From assembly GCF_001431205.1 (NCBI RefSeq), contig NZ_LGPC01000014.1, forward strand, positions 339,149 to 403,148: a stretch of DNA of 64,000 nucleotides, written 5' to 3'. Under the pieces are notes generated by a model that made no database searches, had not been told where the DNA came from, and worked only from the letters and a program-made list of their open reading frames with translations. A program made the translations under genes and the position numbers. Shown here piece by piece: positions 56,235 to 64,000 of the stretch (position 1 is its first letter; each line of letters opens with the position of its first letter). This stretch comes from Staphylococcus sp. NAM3COL9 (lineage in GTDB: Bacteria > Bacillota > Bacilli > Staphylococcales > Staphylococcaceae).

Positions 56235-57635
56235 TTATACGCGTTTATTTTTAGCCCACCACATCGCCTTTTCAGGATTTTCTGCATAGTATTCATATTC
56301 TTCGTCACTTTCAACATTAGGATAAGATCCTTTAAGTGATTTACCAGAAGTACTCACATGCAATAATGAAATGACGATAATACCAACAATACTCATCGCA
56401 GTTAAGTAATATGCAGGAGATAAGGGATCTCCTGTCTTCGCTACAAGTGTAGAAGCAATTAATGGTGTTGTGCCACCAAATAATGATACAGATACGTTAA
56501 ATGTTACTGCTAATGTTCTATATCTAATATGTGTATAAAACATCGTCGGTAAGGAGCCAGGCATTGTCGCTTCATATGTTGATAAGAAGAAACCTAGAAT
56601 AAAGATACCAACAATTACATAGATGATTGAAGTTGATTGGAAAAGTGAAAAGGCAAATATACTCAATACAGCTGTTCCAATTAATCCAATTAAGAATACT
56701 TTTTTCTCGCCAATTTTATCAGCAACTCTCCCAAACATTAATGCTAATGGAATCATTACAGCCATTACAATTGTAATAACTACAGAAACTGTTGTACTAT
56801 CAAGTTTTACAATTTGCTGTAAATAAGAAGGCATGTATGAAGTTACCATGTAATTAGTACAATTAAAGAACGCCACTGCTACGAAACATACAATGATATC
56901 TTTATAATAATATCTAATAATAGTTAAGAAACCAATTGTATCTCTTTTTGATTTTGTTGCAATTTCATTTTCATAAACAGGTGATTCGTCTAATTTTCTT
57001 CTTAAATAGAAACCAAAAATACCTAAAAATAATCCTAAGATAAATGGAATTCTCCAACCCCATGTAGCCATTTGATCATCATTTAAAAAGAAAAATAGTA
57101 ATCCTGTTATTACCGAGGCAGCAATATAACCCGATAACGTCCCTATTTCAAGTCCAGAACCAAGCGTATTTCGTTTTCTATCTGGAGAAGATTCTGCAAC
57201 GTACACCATTGCACCCGCATATTCTCCACCTGTTGAAAATCCTTGTAGCACTCTACCTAGTAATAGTAATATTGGAGCCCAAATACCGATTTGTTCATAT
57301 GTAGGTAATAAGCCAATGAACAATGTCGAGAACGCCATCATAATAATGGTCGTGGTTAGTACTACTTTTCTACCATATTTATCTCCAATAATGCCAAAGA
57401 TAATACCACCAACAGGTCGTAGTAGAAACGCGATTGCAAATGTTGCAAATGTAAAAATGGTTTTGAGTTGATCATTTTCTACCGAACTGAAAAAATTTTG
57501 TCCGAGTATTACCGCTAAATAAGAATACAACCCAAAATCGAACCATTCCATAGCATTACCTATACCTGTGGCAAACACTGTTTTTTTAGCCGTTTTAGGA
57601 TTCACTTTATTTATTTTACTTTTATCAAAATCCAT
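56235..57635 (-). CDS. proP: ProP-like MFS transporter (proline/betaine:H+ symporter family)
   Basis: A 466-aa MFS metabolite:H+ symporter with 12 helices. [20 protein letters not shown] near 22 with its acidic residues, [21 protein letters not shown] near 78 and [22 protein letters not shown] near 127 are those of the ProP/ShiA subfamily. Probable uptake of compatible solutes such as proline or glycine betaine under osmotic stress; the exact substrate is inferred. AAAAGGAGTG precedes the ATG. Monocistronic. Confidence 0.87.
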   Translation of the reverse strand: MDFDKSKINKVNPKTAKKTVFATGIGNAMEWFDFGLYSYLAVILGQNFFSSVENDQLKTIFTFATFAIAFLLRPVGGIIFGIIGDKYGRKVVLTTTIIMMAFSTLFIGLLPTYEQIGIWAPILLLLGRVLQGFSTGGEYAGAMVYVAESSPDRKRNTLGSGLEIGTLSGYIAASVITGLLFFFLNDDQMATWGWRIPFILGLFLGIFGFYLRRKLDESPVYENEIATKSKRDTIGFLTIIRYYYKDIIVCFVAVAFFNCTNYMVTSYMPSYLQQIVKLDSTTVSVVITIVMAVMIPLALMFGRVADKIGEKKVFLIGLIGTAVLSIFAFSLFQSTSIIYVIVGIFILGFFLSTYEATMPGSLPTMFYTHIRYRTLAVTFNVSVSLFGGTTPLIASTLVAKTGDPLSPAYYLTAMSIVGIIVISLLHVSTSGKSLKGSYPNVESDEEYEYYAENPEKAMWWAKNKRV

Positions 57636-57789
57636 GAATAACTCACTCCTTTTAACATGTTATATTATTATACGGAGTTAGTTTGCATTGTCAAATTGAT
57701 ATCTATTTATTACTTTATATCTTTAATAATTTTAAGAGTGTTATTACATTTAATTGAATATAAATATAATAAAATATTAAATCTCACTT

Positions 57790-58053
57790 TTATATTTTAT
57801 TAATGAAAATTTTAACATCACCACTTTGATTAGAAATTACCACTTTTTCATGTGACACAAGTTCAAATTCTAAAGTTTCATTCATTTCAACCGATGCCAC
57901 GTATTTCACTTTGTACGATACCCACGCTATTTTTTTATTCGCGAGCGCAAATTGCACAATCATTTGACCAGGTACTATATTTTTATGCACTGGGTTTTTA
58001 TCATTGATTAAACTCAAATATTCCTTCACTTGTTCTGCTGTTATTTGTATCAT
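57790..58053 (-). CDS. Small MaoC-like hotdog-fold protein of the vra operon
   Basis: An 87-aa single-hotdog protein. SLINDKNPVHKNIVPGQMIVQFAL near residue 14 contains the D-x-N-P-x-H hydratase motif of MaoC/(R)-specific enoyl-CoA hydratases, with the Asp and His present. Strands WVSYKVKYVASVEMNETLEFEL and VVISNQSGDVKIFIN complete a short fold. ATG 58053 lies one base past the vraC stop, with GGAG about 10 bases upstream; the longer frame begins inside vraC. It probably pairs with VraC to form one hydratase-type unit. Confidence 0.75.
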   Translation of the reverse strand: MIQITAEQVKEYLSLINDKNPVHKNIVPGQMIVQFALANKKIAWVSYKVKYVASVEMNETLEFELVSHEKVVISNQSGDVKIFINKI

Positions 58054-58054
58054 G

Positions 58055-58417
58055 CTATATGTGCTCCAAAAATATTTGTTTAATCGAAATATAGTTTTCA
58101 CTATTCTTAGTTATTTCTAATTTAAAAGTATATTTCATAATTTTTTTTATTTTCTTTTTCTCAGCAATATACATATGCGCAAGATACGTTTCATTCATTT
58201 TAAGTGAATTTAATTGATTAATTTCTGTCTCTTTCAGCAAAATATTACGCTTGGCATGTTGCTGAAACAACTTAAATTTTGGCCATAACTTTGCACAGTA
58301 TAAAGGAGGTACTTTATTTAATGGATATTGGTTAAAGTATTGATTATAAGCCATGACTTCATCTTTATTAAATATGATTTCTTTCTCTTCATGTCCATCT
58401 TTCAAACAATAATGCAT
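58055..58417 (-). CDS. vraC: VraC protein, hotdog-like
   Basis: A 120-aa cytoplasmic protein resembling S. aureus VraC, with the shared core NQYPLNKVPPLYCAKLWPKFKLFQ near 28. This VPPLxCAxLWPxF stretch is like the N-terminal half of FAS1/MaoC double-hotdog dehydratases (vPPtf region), and the following strands NETYLAHMYIAEKKKIKKIMKYTFKLEIT fit that fold. It has no catalytic Asp/His itself. It overlaps vraB by 29 bases, with GAGGAGG before ATG, and is followed at once by the MaoC-like gene. Confidence 0.8.
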   Translation of the reverse strand: MHYCLKDGHEEKEIIFNKDEVMAYNQYFNQYPLNKVPPLYCAKLWPKFKLFQQHAKRNILLKETEINQLNSLKMNETYLAHMYIAEKKKIKKIMKYTFKLEITKNSENYISIKQIFLEHI

Positions 58418-59534
58418 TGCCCATTCCTCCTCCTATTCCCATTGTAGCAATCGTTCTTTGATATGCTTCCATGTGAAACAAGCGCGTCACTAAAGCTGCA
58501 CCACTTGCACCGTATGGATGTCCCGTAGCAATCGCCCCACCATAAACATTTAATTTTACATCAGATAATTGCAACATTTCTTGACTTGCTAACACCTGTG
58601 ATGCGAAGGCCTCATTCAATTCAACAGCATCTATTTCATCAATAGTATATTGATTTTTGTCTAATAACCGTTTTACTGCTGGTGCAGGACCAACCCCTAA
58701 TACATTTGGGTCTACACCTACAGTTACACCATCAGTAAATGCCAACCCGTTAGTAAAACCATATGCTTTGGCAGTTTCTTTTTCAATAATCATTAATAAC
58801 ACTGCACCATCATTTTTCATACAACAATTTCCAGCAGTAACTGTTCCTTCAGGTAAGAGCGGCTTCAAACGATTCAAAGTCCGTTCAGTTAACTTTGGTT
58901 TAATACTTTCATCTTGCTGAAATGTTTCTCCCTTGACTTGAAATGGAATTATTTCTCGAGAAATGATTTGATTTTCATATGCAGCCATCGTTTTTTGATG
59001 GCTCATCCATGCATAATAGTCTTGTGCCGTTCTTGAAATGTTGTAAGTTCGAGCTACATTTTCAGCTGCTTCAATCATAGAAGGGTCCTGTCTCTCAGGA
59101 GCAAACGATGCACGTTCAAAAAACTCTGGTGATTGCGTATCATAAACAGATTGAGGTCGTTTTATTTTCCAAGGCGAACGGCTCGTACTTTCTACGCCTC
59201 CTGCCATATAAATCGTACCTGCTCCTGCTTGTATCATACGGCAAGCTTGTAATACGGCTTCTAAACCTGAACCACATTGTCTATCGATAGTTACACCCGG
59301 GATGTGCTGATTTAGTTCAGCTTCGAGTAAGGACTTTCTAGCCAAATTGCCTCCATTACCTATGACATTACCTAGAATAACGTCATCTATATCTGACATC
59401 AAATTTGGAAATACTTCTTTGAAATGTGTAAATAATGGCTTTATGAGGTTTTCTGGCTCTATATGCTTAAGCTTTCCTCCATATTTTCCAAATGCTGTAC
59501 GTTTTGCTGCAACGATTACCGCTTCTTTCATCAT
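58389..59534 (-). CDS. vraB: VraB, thiolase-family protein lacking the second catalytic Cys
   Basis: A 381-aa thiolase. The acyl-accepting Cys is in DRQCGSGLEAVLQA near 87, NEAFASQ near 307 and GGAIATGHPYGASGAA with its catalytic His near 336. The C-terminal motif usually read as LCxGGGxG, with the general acid/base Cys, is here MGIGGGMG. The Cys-to-Gly change should impair the usual Claisen/retro-Claisen step. It starts in an ATGA overlap with vraA. In S. aureus vra genes respond to vancomycin exposure; the metabolic reaction is not known. Confidence 0.87.
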   Translation of the reverse strand: MMKEAVIVAAKRTAFGKYGGKLKHIEPENLIKPLFTHFKEVFPNLMSDIDDVILGNVIGNGGNLARKSLLEAELNQHIPGVTIDRQCGSGLEAVLQACRMIQAGAGTIYMAGGVESTSRSPWKIKRPQSVYDTQSPEFFERASFAPERQDPSMIEAAENVARTYNISRTAQDYYAWMSHQKTMAAYENQIISREIIPFQVKGETFQQDESIKPKLTERTLNRLKPLLPEGTVTAGNCCMKNDGAVLLMIIEKETAKAYGFTNGLAFTDGVTVGVDPNVLGVGPAPAVKRLLDKNQYTIDEIDAVELNEAFASQVLASQEMLQLSDVKLNVYGGAIATGHPYGASGAALVTRLFHMEAYQRTIATMGIGGGMGNALLFERWT

Positions 59535-60898
59535 TTAAACTCTCCTTCTAAATAACGTTCCTTCATTAGTCTACGAGCTATTTTTCCACTTTCTGTATAG
59601 TACATTTTATCTATTCTAATTAATTTAGATGGTATTTGATATCTTGCTAAATGTGGTGACAAAAAACTTTTCAAAGACTGATAAGACATATCTTGTTTGC
59701 CTGTATAAAGTAGTATTGCAATTTCTCCAAACTTCGAATGTGGTTCACTCACTATACATACTTCATTAAAATAATCATATGCTTGTACTACACTTTCAAT
59801 TTCAGATGGATAAACATTCCGACCACCAATAATCATGCGGTCGCTCTGACGTCCATGCAAATAGAGATATCCGTTATGATCAAGTGAAGCAAAATCACCA
59901 ATTTCTAACGATTTACTTTGTGAAATATCATGATTTACATAACCACTAAATACCATATTACTTTTAATATGTAACACACCTACACCTTGTCCGTCTTGAT
60001 GTGCCAAGTGTATTTGCACATTTGAAAAAGGTAAACCAACAGAATTAAAAGGAGCTTCATTATTGTAGTTATAACTTATAAAGCTTGCTTCAGATGTTCC
60101 GAAGAACTCTATTAATATAGTTTGTGGCATATATTTATGTACTTTATTTCTTGTATCTGGTAGTAACTTATCACCAGTAGAAAAAATATAGCGCACTTGT
60201 TTCATTTTATAATTGTCAGACAAACATGATGTTAACATTGTCGGTACTAAAAACATGGCAACTGTTTCAGATGCTTTTTCAATCGTTTGTAATAATAATG
60301 GCGCCTCAAATTGACGTTGTCCTATAAATGTTCTGCCACTATACAGTGCATATATACAAGCATATAAAGACAAAGAATGAGATAAGGGACCAGGTGCAAC
60401 GAGTATATTAACAGGATCTTCTAAAAGCTTTTCGTTTTCCTTGTATGAATATAACCATGATTTCTCATTGCGATAATACGCTTTTGGTAAGCCCGTCGTT
60501 CCTGAAGTAAAACCAATATGTAATAAATCATCATCCCATTTTAATTGATTATCTTTAATGCGTTCACTTATTACTTCTTTTTCCTCATTAATTACATAAG
60601 CAATCCCATAATGTTCTAACAATGTGTCTATCTGTCCTTTTGACCATTGAAAATCTAATATGCAAGGAATACAATTTCTCTTTAACAATGCACAATAATA
60701 TATGATTGTCTCCATAGGGTTTTTCATAACCAGTGCTACAAATTGATAACTAGGAATATTCGCTAAATCTTCAACTACTAATTCGATATTGATCTTTAAC
60801 TGTTTATAATTGTACTTTAAATCATCAAATTGCAACGCAAGACAATGTGGCTGTGATTGTGCATGTTGATCAATCTTTTCTAATATTTCCATTTGCAT
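59531..60898 (-). CDS. vraA: VraA, acyl-CoA synthetase-like AMP-forming enzyme
   Basis: A 455-aa ANL-superfamily acid:CoA ligase. The P-loop-like HIGFTSGTTGLPKAYYR is near 145, the FGTSEASFISY region (A5) near 270, GDFASLDHNGYLYLHGRQSDRMIIGGRNVYP (A7/A8) near 350, and the catalytic Lys in ESGKIARRLMKER near 440. It activates a carboxylic acid as acyl-AMP and transfers it to CoA; the acid is unknown. First gene of the vraA-vraB-vraC-hotdog operon. ATG 60898 follows AAGGATG. Confidence 0.87.
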   Translation of the reverse strand: MQMEILEKIDQHAQSQPHCLALQFDDLKYNYKQLKINIELVVEDLANIPSYQFVALVMKNPMETIIYYCALLKRNCIPCILDFQWSKGQIDTLLEHYGIAYVINEEKEVISERIKDNQLKWDDDLLHIGFTSGTTGLPKAYYRNEKSWLYSYKENEKLLEDPVNILVAPGPLSHSLSLYACIYALYSGRTFIGQRQFEAPLLLQTIEKASETVAMFLVPTMLTSCLSDNYKMKQVRYIFSTGDKLLPDTRNKVHKYMPQTILIEFFGTSEASFISYNYNNEAPFNSVGLPFSNVQIHLAHQDGQGVGVLHIKSNMVFSGYVNHDISQSKSLEIGDFASLDHNGYLYLHGRQSDRMIIGGRNVYPSEIESVVQAYDYFNEVCIVSEPHSKFGEIAILLYTGKQDMSYQSLKSFLSPHLARYQIPSKLIRIDKMYYTESGKIARRLMKERYLEGEFK

Positions 60899-61144
60899 GT
60901 CATCCTTCTAATTGTAAACTTTAATACTATACATGTTAACATTCATTATAGTCGTTTAGCTTTAAAGAATCACTGATAAATTTTATTCGTGATTCTTTAA
61001 GATTAGATGAAACTATTATTTCAAATCCCATTAACACGCTTAACTTTTCGTTAATATTTTACTTAAACTCAATTATATAGATATACGCATACCAAAATCC
61101 CCCACTGCATTTGTAGAGAGGGCCTTTCTATTAACATAGAAAAT

Positions 61145-62491
61145 TTATTTATAATTTTCAAAGAAATCTATAGTTAACGATTTTACTTTTGGTGAAAGTA
61201 TGAGGACAGCGATAACGTTAGGTATAAGTACAATTGCAAGTGCTAAATCTAATAAATCCCATAGTTGTGTTGCTGCACCCAAAGCACCTACGACTAATGA
61301 TATTACGTAAACGACTTTCATAATCCAAGCACCTGTTAATCCAAATAAAAATTCTGCCATTCTAGAGCCGTAAAAAATCACGACGATAACCGTTGAAAAC
61401 ACGAAAAATAACATCGATATCGATACACTCATACTGCCAAATTGTCCAAAAGCATCTTCAAACGCTCTGGCTGTGAGAGCTGCAGATTGTGATTTTGCAT
61501 CTTCTGATTTCCAAACACCAGAAACAAGCACAACAAAAGCAGTCGTACTACACACGACAAGCGTATCAACTACAATCTCACTAACACTCCAAAAAGCCTG
61601 ACGTACAGGATGATCCGTTTTTGCAGCTGCATGGGCAATAGGTGACGTACCAAGTCCTGCTTCATTAGAGTATATTCCTCTAGCAAATCCCCAACGAATT
61701 GTAGTTGCAAGTGCTGCACCGAATGTTCCACCTAAAGCTGCACTAGGATTAAAAGCTTGTTCAACAACAAGCGCAATGACATGAGGCACTTGAGTGATAT
61801 TCATTATAATAATAGTAAATCCTAAGAAACAATATAAACCTACCATAATTGGTACAATCTTCTCAGCAAATGATGCAATACGTTTAATACCACCAAATAC
61901 GACTAATGCTGCAAGAATAGCTAAAACAATACCGGTTACACCCATATGTATATCGAATGTATCATGAACAGTACTTGCAGCCGAATGACCTTGCACCATA
62001 ATACTTGGTATGAGCTCAATCATTAGCGCAAAAGCAAAGATGGTAGAAAAAATGGTACCTATTTTTTTGTTTTTAAAACCTTTTTTCATATAATATGTAG
62101 GTCCACCAATAAATTCGCCTTTTTTGTTTTTTTCACGATAATGTACACCGAGTACGTTTTCGCTAAATTTTAAAGCCATTCCTAAGAATGCAATTACCAT
62201 CATCCAAAAGACAGCACCAGGGCCACCCATCATGATAGCAGTAGGCACCCCAACAATATTCGCGGCGCCTATCGTAGATGATAGCGCAGAAGTCAGTGCT
62301 TGCCTCGGTGTGATTGTGCCTTCCCCTTTTGGTTTTTTATTGATACTCCCAAAAGTCTGTTTCATCATATAAAAGAAATGTCTGAACTGAATAAATTTCA
62401 AATTTATTGTTAAATACAAACTTGCAACTAATAGTAAAGTAACTAAAGGAAATCCCCAAAGCCAATCTGAAAAAGCAACGATTTTTTCCAT
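61145..62491 (-). CDS. AlsT/AGCS-family sodium:alanine (or glycine) symporter
   Basis: A 448-aa alanine/glycine:cation symporter with about ten helices. The signature ALTSALSSTIGAANIVGVPTAIMMGGPGAVFWM near 65 and RWGFARGIYSNEAGLGTSPIAHAAA near 268 are diagnostic of the family. It imports alanine, glycine or glutamine with Na+; the substrate is not resolved here. AAAGGGGAG precedes the ATG. No glycine riboswitch is recognisable upstream. Monocistronic. Confidence 0.92.
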   Translation of the reverse strand: MEKIVAFSDWLWGFPLVTLLLVASLYLTINLKFIQFRHFFYMMKQTFGSINKKPKGEGTITPRQALTSALSSTIGAANIVGVPTAIMMGGPGAVFWMMVIAFLGMALKFSENVLGVHYREKNKKGEFIGGPTYYMKKGFKNKKIGTIFSTIFAFALMIELIPSIMVQGHSAASTVHDTFDIHMGVTGIVLAILAALVVFGGIKRIASFAEKIVPIMVGLYCFLGFTIIIMNITQVPHVIALVVEQAFNPSAALGGTFGAALATTIRWGFARGIYSNEAGLGTSPIAHAAAKTDHPVRQAFWSVSEIVVDTLVVCSTTAFVVLVSGVWKSEDAKSQSAALTARAFEDAFGQFGSMSVSISMLFFVFSTVIVVIFYGSRMAEFLFGLTGAWIMKVVYVISLVVGALGAATQLWDLLDLALAIVLIPNVIAVLILSPKVKSLTIDFFENYK

Positions 62492-62798
62492 TATATCTCC
62501 CCTTTAATAATGTATTAAAATCAAATTGTCATAGATTTAGGTGAAAATAGTCTAAAGATAACTAAACTATTTTTTTATATTATCCCCTGTTTGTTTTATT
62601 TTTAACCATTAGTTGCTATTTTAAAATTCATTTATACATTCTAATTAAGTTTCTTTTGAATTTTTAAACTTATTATTTTTAATATTAAAATAAATTATGG
62701 TACTAATTAAAAACAACAGAGACTTGCGCCTACTTTTAAGATAAACGCGCTAACCGAAGACTACAGGATAAGGTTTTACCGGCGAAAAGGGAGCAAAA
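62492..62798. other. Spacer between alsT-like gene and hxlB, with a GC-richer island
   Basis: No gene. The first about 210 bases are AT-rich and should hold the alsT-like promoter. Bases about 62718-62793 are noticeably richer in G and C (GCGCCTACTTTTAAG, AACGCGCTAACCGAAG, ACCGGCGAAAAGGG), with only weak GCGC/GCGC and AACC/GGTT pairings. I cannot name it. Confidence 0.5.
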
Positions 62799-62840
62799 AA
62801 AGTGTCGACAAAGTAGGTTACTTTGTCGACACTTTTTCAC
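62799..62840. terminator. Terminator of hxlAB
   Basis: A perfect 17-bp stem (62799-62815 with 62819-62835) with a 3-base loop, an A run before it and a T run after it. It lies just past the hxlB stop on the minus strand. Confidence 0.92.
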
Positions 62841-62863
62841 TTTTATTAACACTCAAATTATAG

Positions 62864-63412
62864 TTACTCCAAATTTGCGTGGTTTTGTTGCATTGCTTCT
62901 TCATCAACTTTTAACTCAGTCATTAAGTCTAAAACAATACTATCTAAAAACACTTGTGATGCTTGTTCGAATAGACTACCTAAGGGTTGTGCTGAACCTT
63001 CAGCATCATATTTCGTCCCTGCCGGTAATTCAATAACTGCATTTGCAAGTTCACCTATCGCTGAAGCCGGGTTTGTCGACAATAATACAACTTCTGCACC
63101 TACAGTTTTAGCTTTATCTGCTAATAATCTTAAATGCTCTGTCGAACCTGACCCAGAGATAATAACAAACAAATCATTTTCAGTAATAGACGGCGTCGTA
63201 GACTCACCCACAACATGCGCGTATTTACCTAATTGATTTAAACGCATTGCAAAACTATTTGCTACAAAGCCTGAACGACCTTTGCCTGCAACAAATATTT
63301 GATTCGCTTCAACCACTTGTGTTAAAAACGCTTTTGCTTCACTATCTTTAACATGCGACAGTGTATGGTCTAATTCATCTAATATTAAGCGATAATTTGT
63401 AATCTCAGTCAT
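62864..63412 (-). CDS. hxlB: 6-phospho-3-hexuloisomerase HxlB
   Basis: A 182-aa SIS-domain isomerase converting 3-hexulose-6-phosphate to fructose-6-phosphate in the ribulose monophosphate pathway of formaldehyde fixation. It has QIFVAGKGRSGFVANSFAMRLNQLG near 38, DLFVIISGSGSTEHLRLLADKA near 82, and PLGSLFEQASQVFLDSIVLDLM near 142. ATG 63412 lies one base after the hxlA stop; the longer open frame runs back through hxlA. Same operon as hxlA. Confidence 0.94.
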   Translation of the reverse strand: MTEITNYRLILDELDHTLSHVKDSEAKAFLTQVVEANQIFVAGKGRSGFVANSFAMRLNQLGKYAHVVGESTTPSITENDLFVIISGSGSTEHLRLLADKAKTVGAEVVLLSTNPASAIGELANAVIELPAGTKYDAEGSAQPLGSLFEQASQVFLDSIVLDLMTELKVDEEAMQQNHANLE

Positions 63413-63413
63413 A

Positions 63414-64000
63414 TTATCTGCCTTCAATCGCGTCTCTACATTGTTTAGCAGCTTCAACTGGATCGTCTGCGTTAGCAATACCGCCACCAACTACAACTAA
63501 ATCTGGTCCTTCTGCTACAACTTCTTTAATTGTATCTGGCTTAATACCACCAATAACAGCTACTTTAGAATTAGTAATAACTGATTTAACTTTACGTAAA
63601 CTTTCTAAAGGAGATTGACCTTCGGCCTGTAAGTCATAACCCGTATGAACGGCGATATAGTCTGCGCCTAAATCATCTAACTCTTTAGCGCGTTTTTCTA
63701 AATCTTGTACTGCAATCATATCTACTAATAATTCTTTGCCACTTTTATGTGCTTCTTCAACTGCTGCTTTAATAGATGCATCTTCTGCAACACCTAGAAT
63801 TGTTATTACGTCTGCACCAAATTTAACTGCTTGGCTTACTTCGTAGTCAGCAGCGTCCATAATTTTTAAATCTGCAAGTACTTTTACGCCTTCTATATTA
63901 TCATTTAAATGTTGAACCGCTGGTAAACCTTCATTAATAACGATTGGTGTCCCAATTTCTACGATATCTACATAATCTTTAACTTTATTCGCAAGTTTTG
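63414..64000 (-). CDS. hxlA: 3-hexulose-6-phosphate synthase HxlA (5' end cut by window)
   Basis: An OMP-decarboxylase-like TIM-barrel aldolase that joins formaldehyde and ribulose-5-phosphate. The frame is open to the window end, giving about 195 of the usual 210 residues; a methionine at 63860 is internal. Visible motifs are VDIVEIGTPIVINEG, VLADLKIMDAADYE with the catalytic Asp-Lys-Asp cluster, GADYIAVHTGYDLQAEG, VIGGIKPDTI and LVVVGGGIANADDP. With HxlB it detoxifies formaldehyde. The true start lies outside the window. Confidence 0.95.
   Translation of the reverse strand, partial: KLANKVKDYVDIVEIGTPIVINEGLPAVQHLNDNIEGVKVLADLKIMDAADYEVSQAVKFGADVITILGVAEDASIKAAVEEAHKSGKELLVDMIAVQDLEKRAKELDDLGADYIAVHTGYDLQAEGQSPLESLRKVKSVITNSKVAVIGGIKPDTIKEVVAEGPDLVVVGGGIANADDPVEAAKQCRDAIEGR

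Noticed and set aside
62492..62798. Glycine riboswitch before the AlsT-like symporter
   Set aside because: I looked for the paired-aptamer conserved GGA/GAGA-type cores on the minus strand and did not find them.

Overview
The window is low-GC Firmicute chromosome and reads as core genome of a Staphylococcus that is not S. aureus, most likely a coagulase-negative species. The gene order tagH, tagA, M50 protein, mntR, mntABC, antiporter, mnh2 operon, sarA, argS, mevalonate operon, lipL, pta, hemQ, ung, pdxK, vraABC, hxlBA matches what I know of the S. aureus chromosome. The proteins differ clearly from S. aureus versions (for example SarA), and I cannot name the species. I see no rRNA, tRNA, CRISPR array, insertion sequence or prophage.

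Layout. 1-2.6 kb: end of tagH, tagA and an M50-type membrane protein. 2.7-6.1 kb: manganese regulon, with MntR facing mntABC across a perfect palindromic operator and an RsaC-like structured 3' UTR. 6.6-15 kb: a CPA1 Na+/H+ antiporter and the seven-gene mnhA2-G2 antiporter operon. 15-19 kb: a degenerate tyrosine-recombinase protein, a DUF1659/DUF2922 small-gene pair, a small unknown, a DMT transporter and an orphan HlyD-like adaptor, then sarA. 19.7-27 kb: two alpha/beta-hydrolase-fold proteins (one lacking its catalytic residues), a secreted protein, a HAD phosphatase, a BtuF/FecCD-type metal-chelate importer without its ATPase, a decayed MerR regulator and a DNA glycosylase.

27-34.7 kb: argS with a DUF1934 gene, YwhD, an HD phosphohydrolase, an acetyltransferase, a flavin reductase, an aldo-keto reductase and a DUF1450 protein. 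34.9-41.5 kb: a carbohydrate locus. It holds an operon of two Gfo/Idh/MocA dehydrogenases, a ThuA protein and a TIM-barrel isomerase, facing an RpiR regulator and an alpha-glucoside-type PTS permease, with catabolite-responsive elements upstream of both transcription units. 41.8-48.1 kb: mvaK1-mvaD-mvaK2, lipL, pta and divergent hemQ. 48.2-48.5 kb: a 24-bp inverted repeat and an RsaA-like sRNA. 48.7-54.4 kb: a split ThrE-type exporter, an APC permease, DUF423 and YwdI-type genes, ung, hairpin repeats and pdxK. 54.4-64 kb: an IsaB-like antigen, a 56-aa protein whose 3' region carries C-rich hairpins, an ASCH protein, ProP, the vra operon, an AlsT symporter and hxlBA.

Most interesting items. 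Three candidate regulatory RNAs show C-rich single-stranded motifs: two match loci of known Rsa RNAs (rsaC, rsaA), and the one at about 55.46-55.65 kb I cannot name. Several fold-conserved proteins have lost catalytic residues: the recombinase, an alpha/beta hydrolase and the VraB thiolase. The vra operon looks like a split double-hotdog hydratase beside a thiolase and an acyl-activating enzyme. The carbohydrate operon may act on 3-keto-glycosides.
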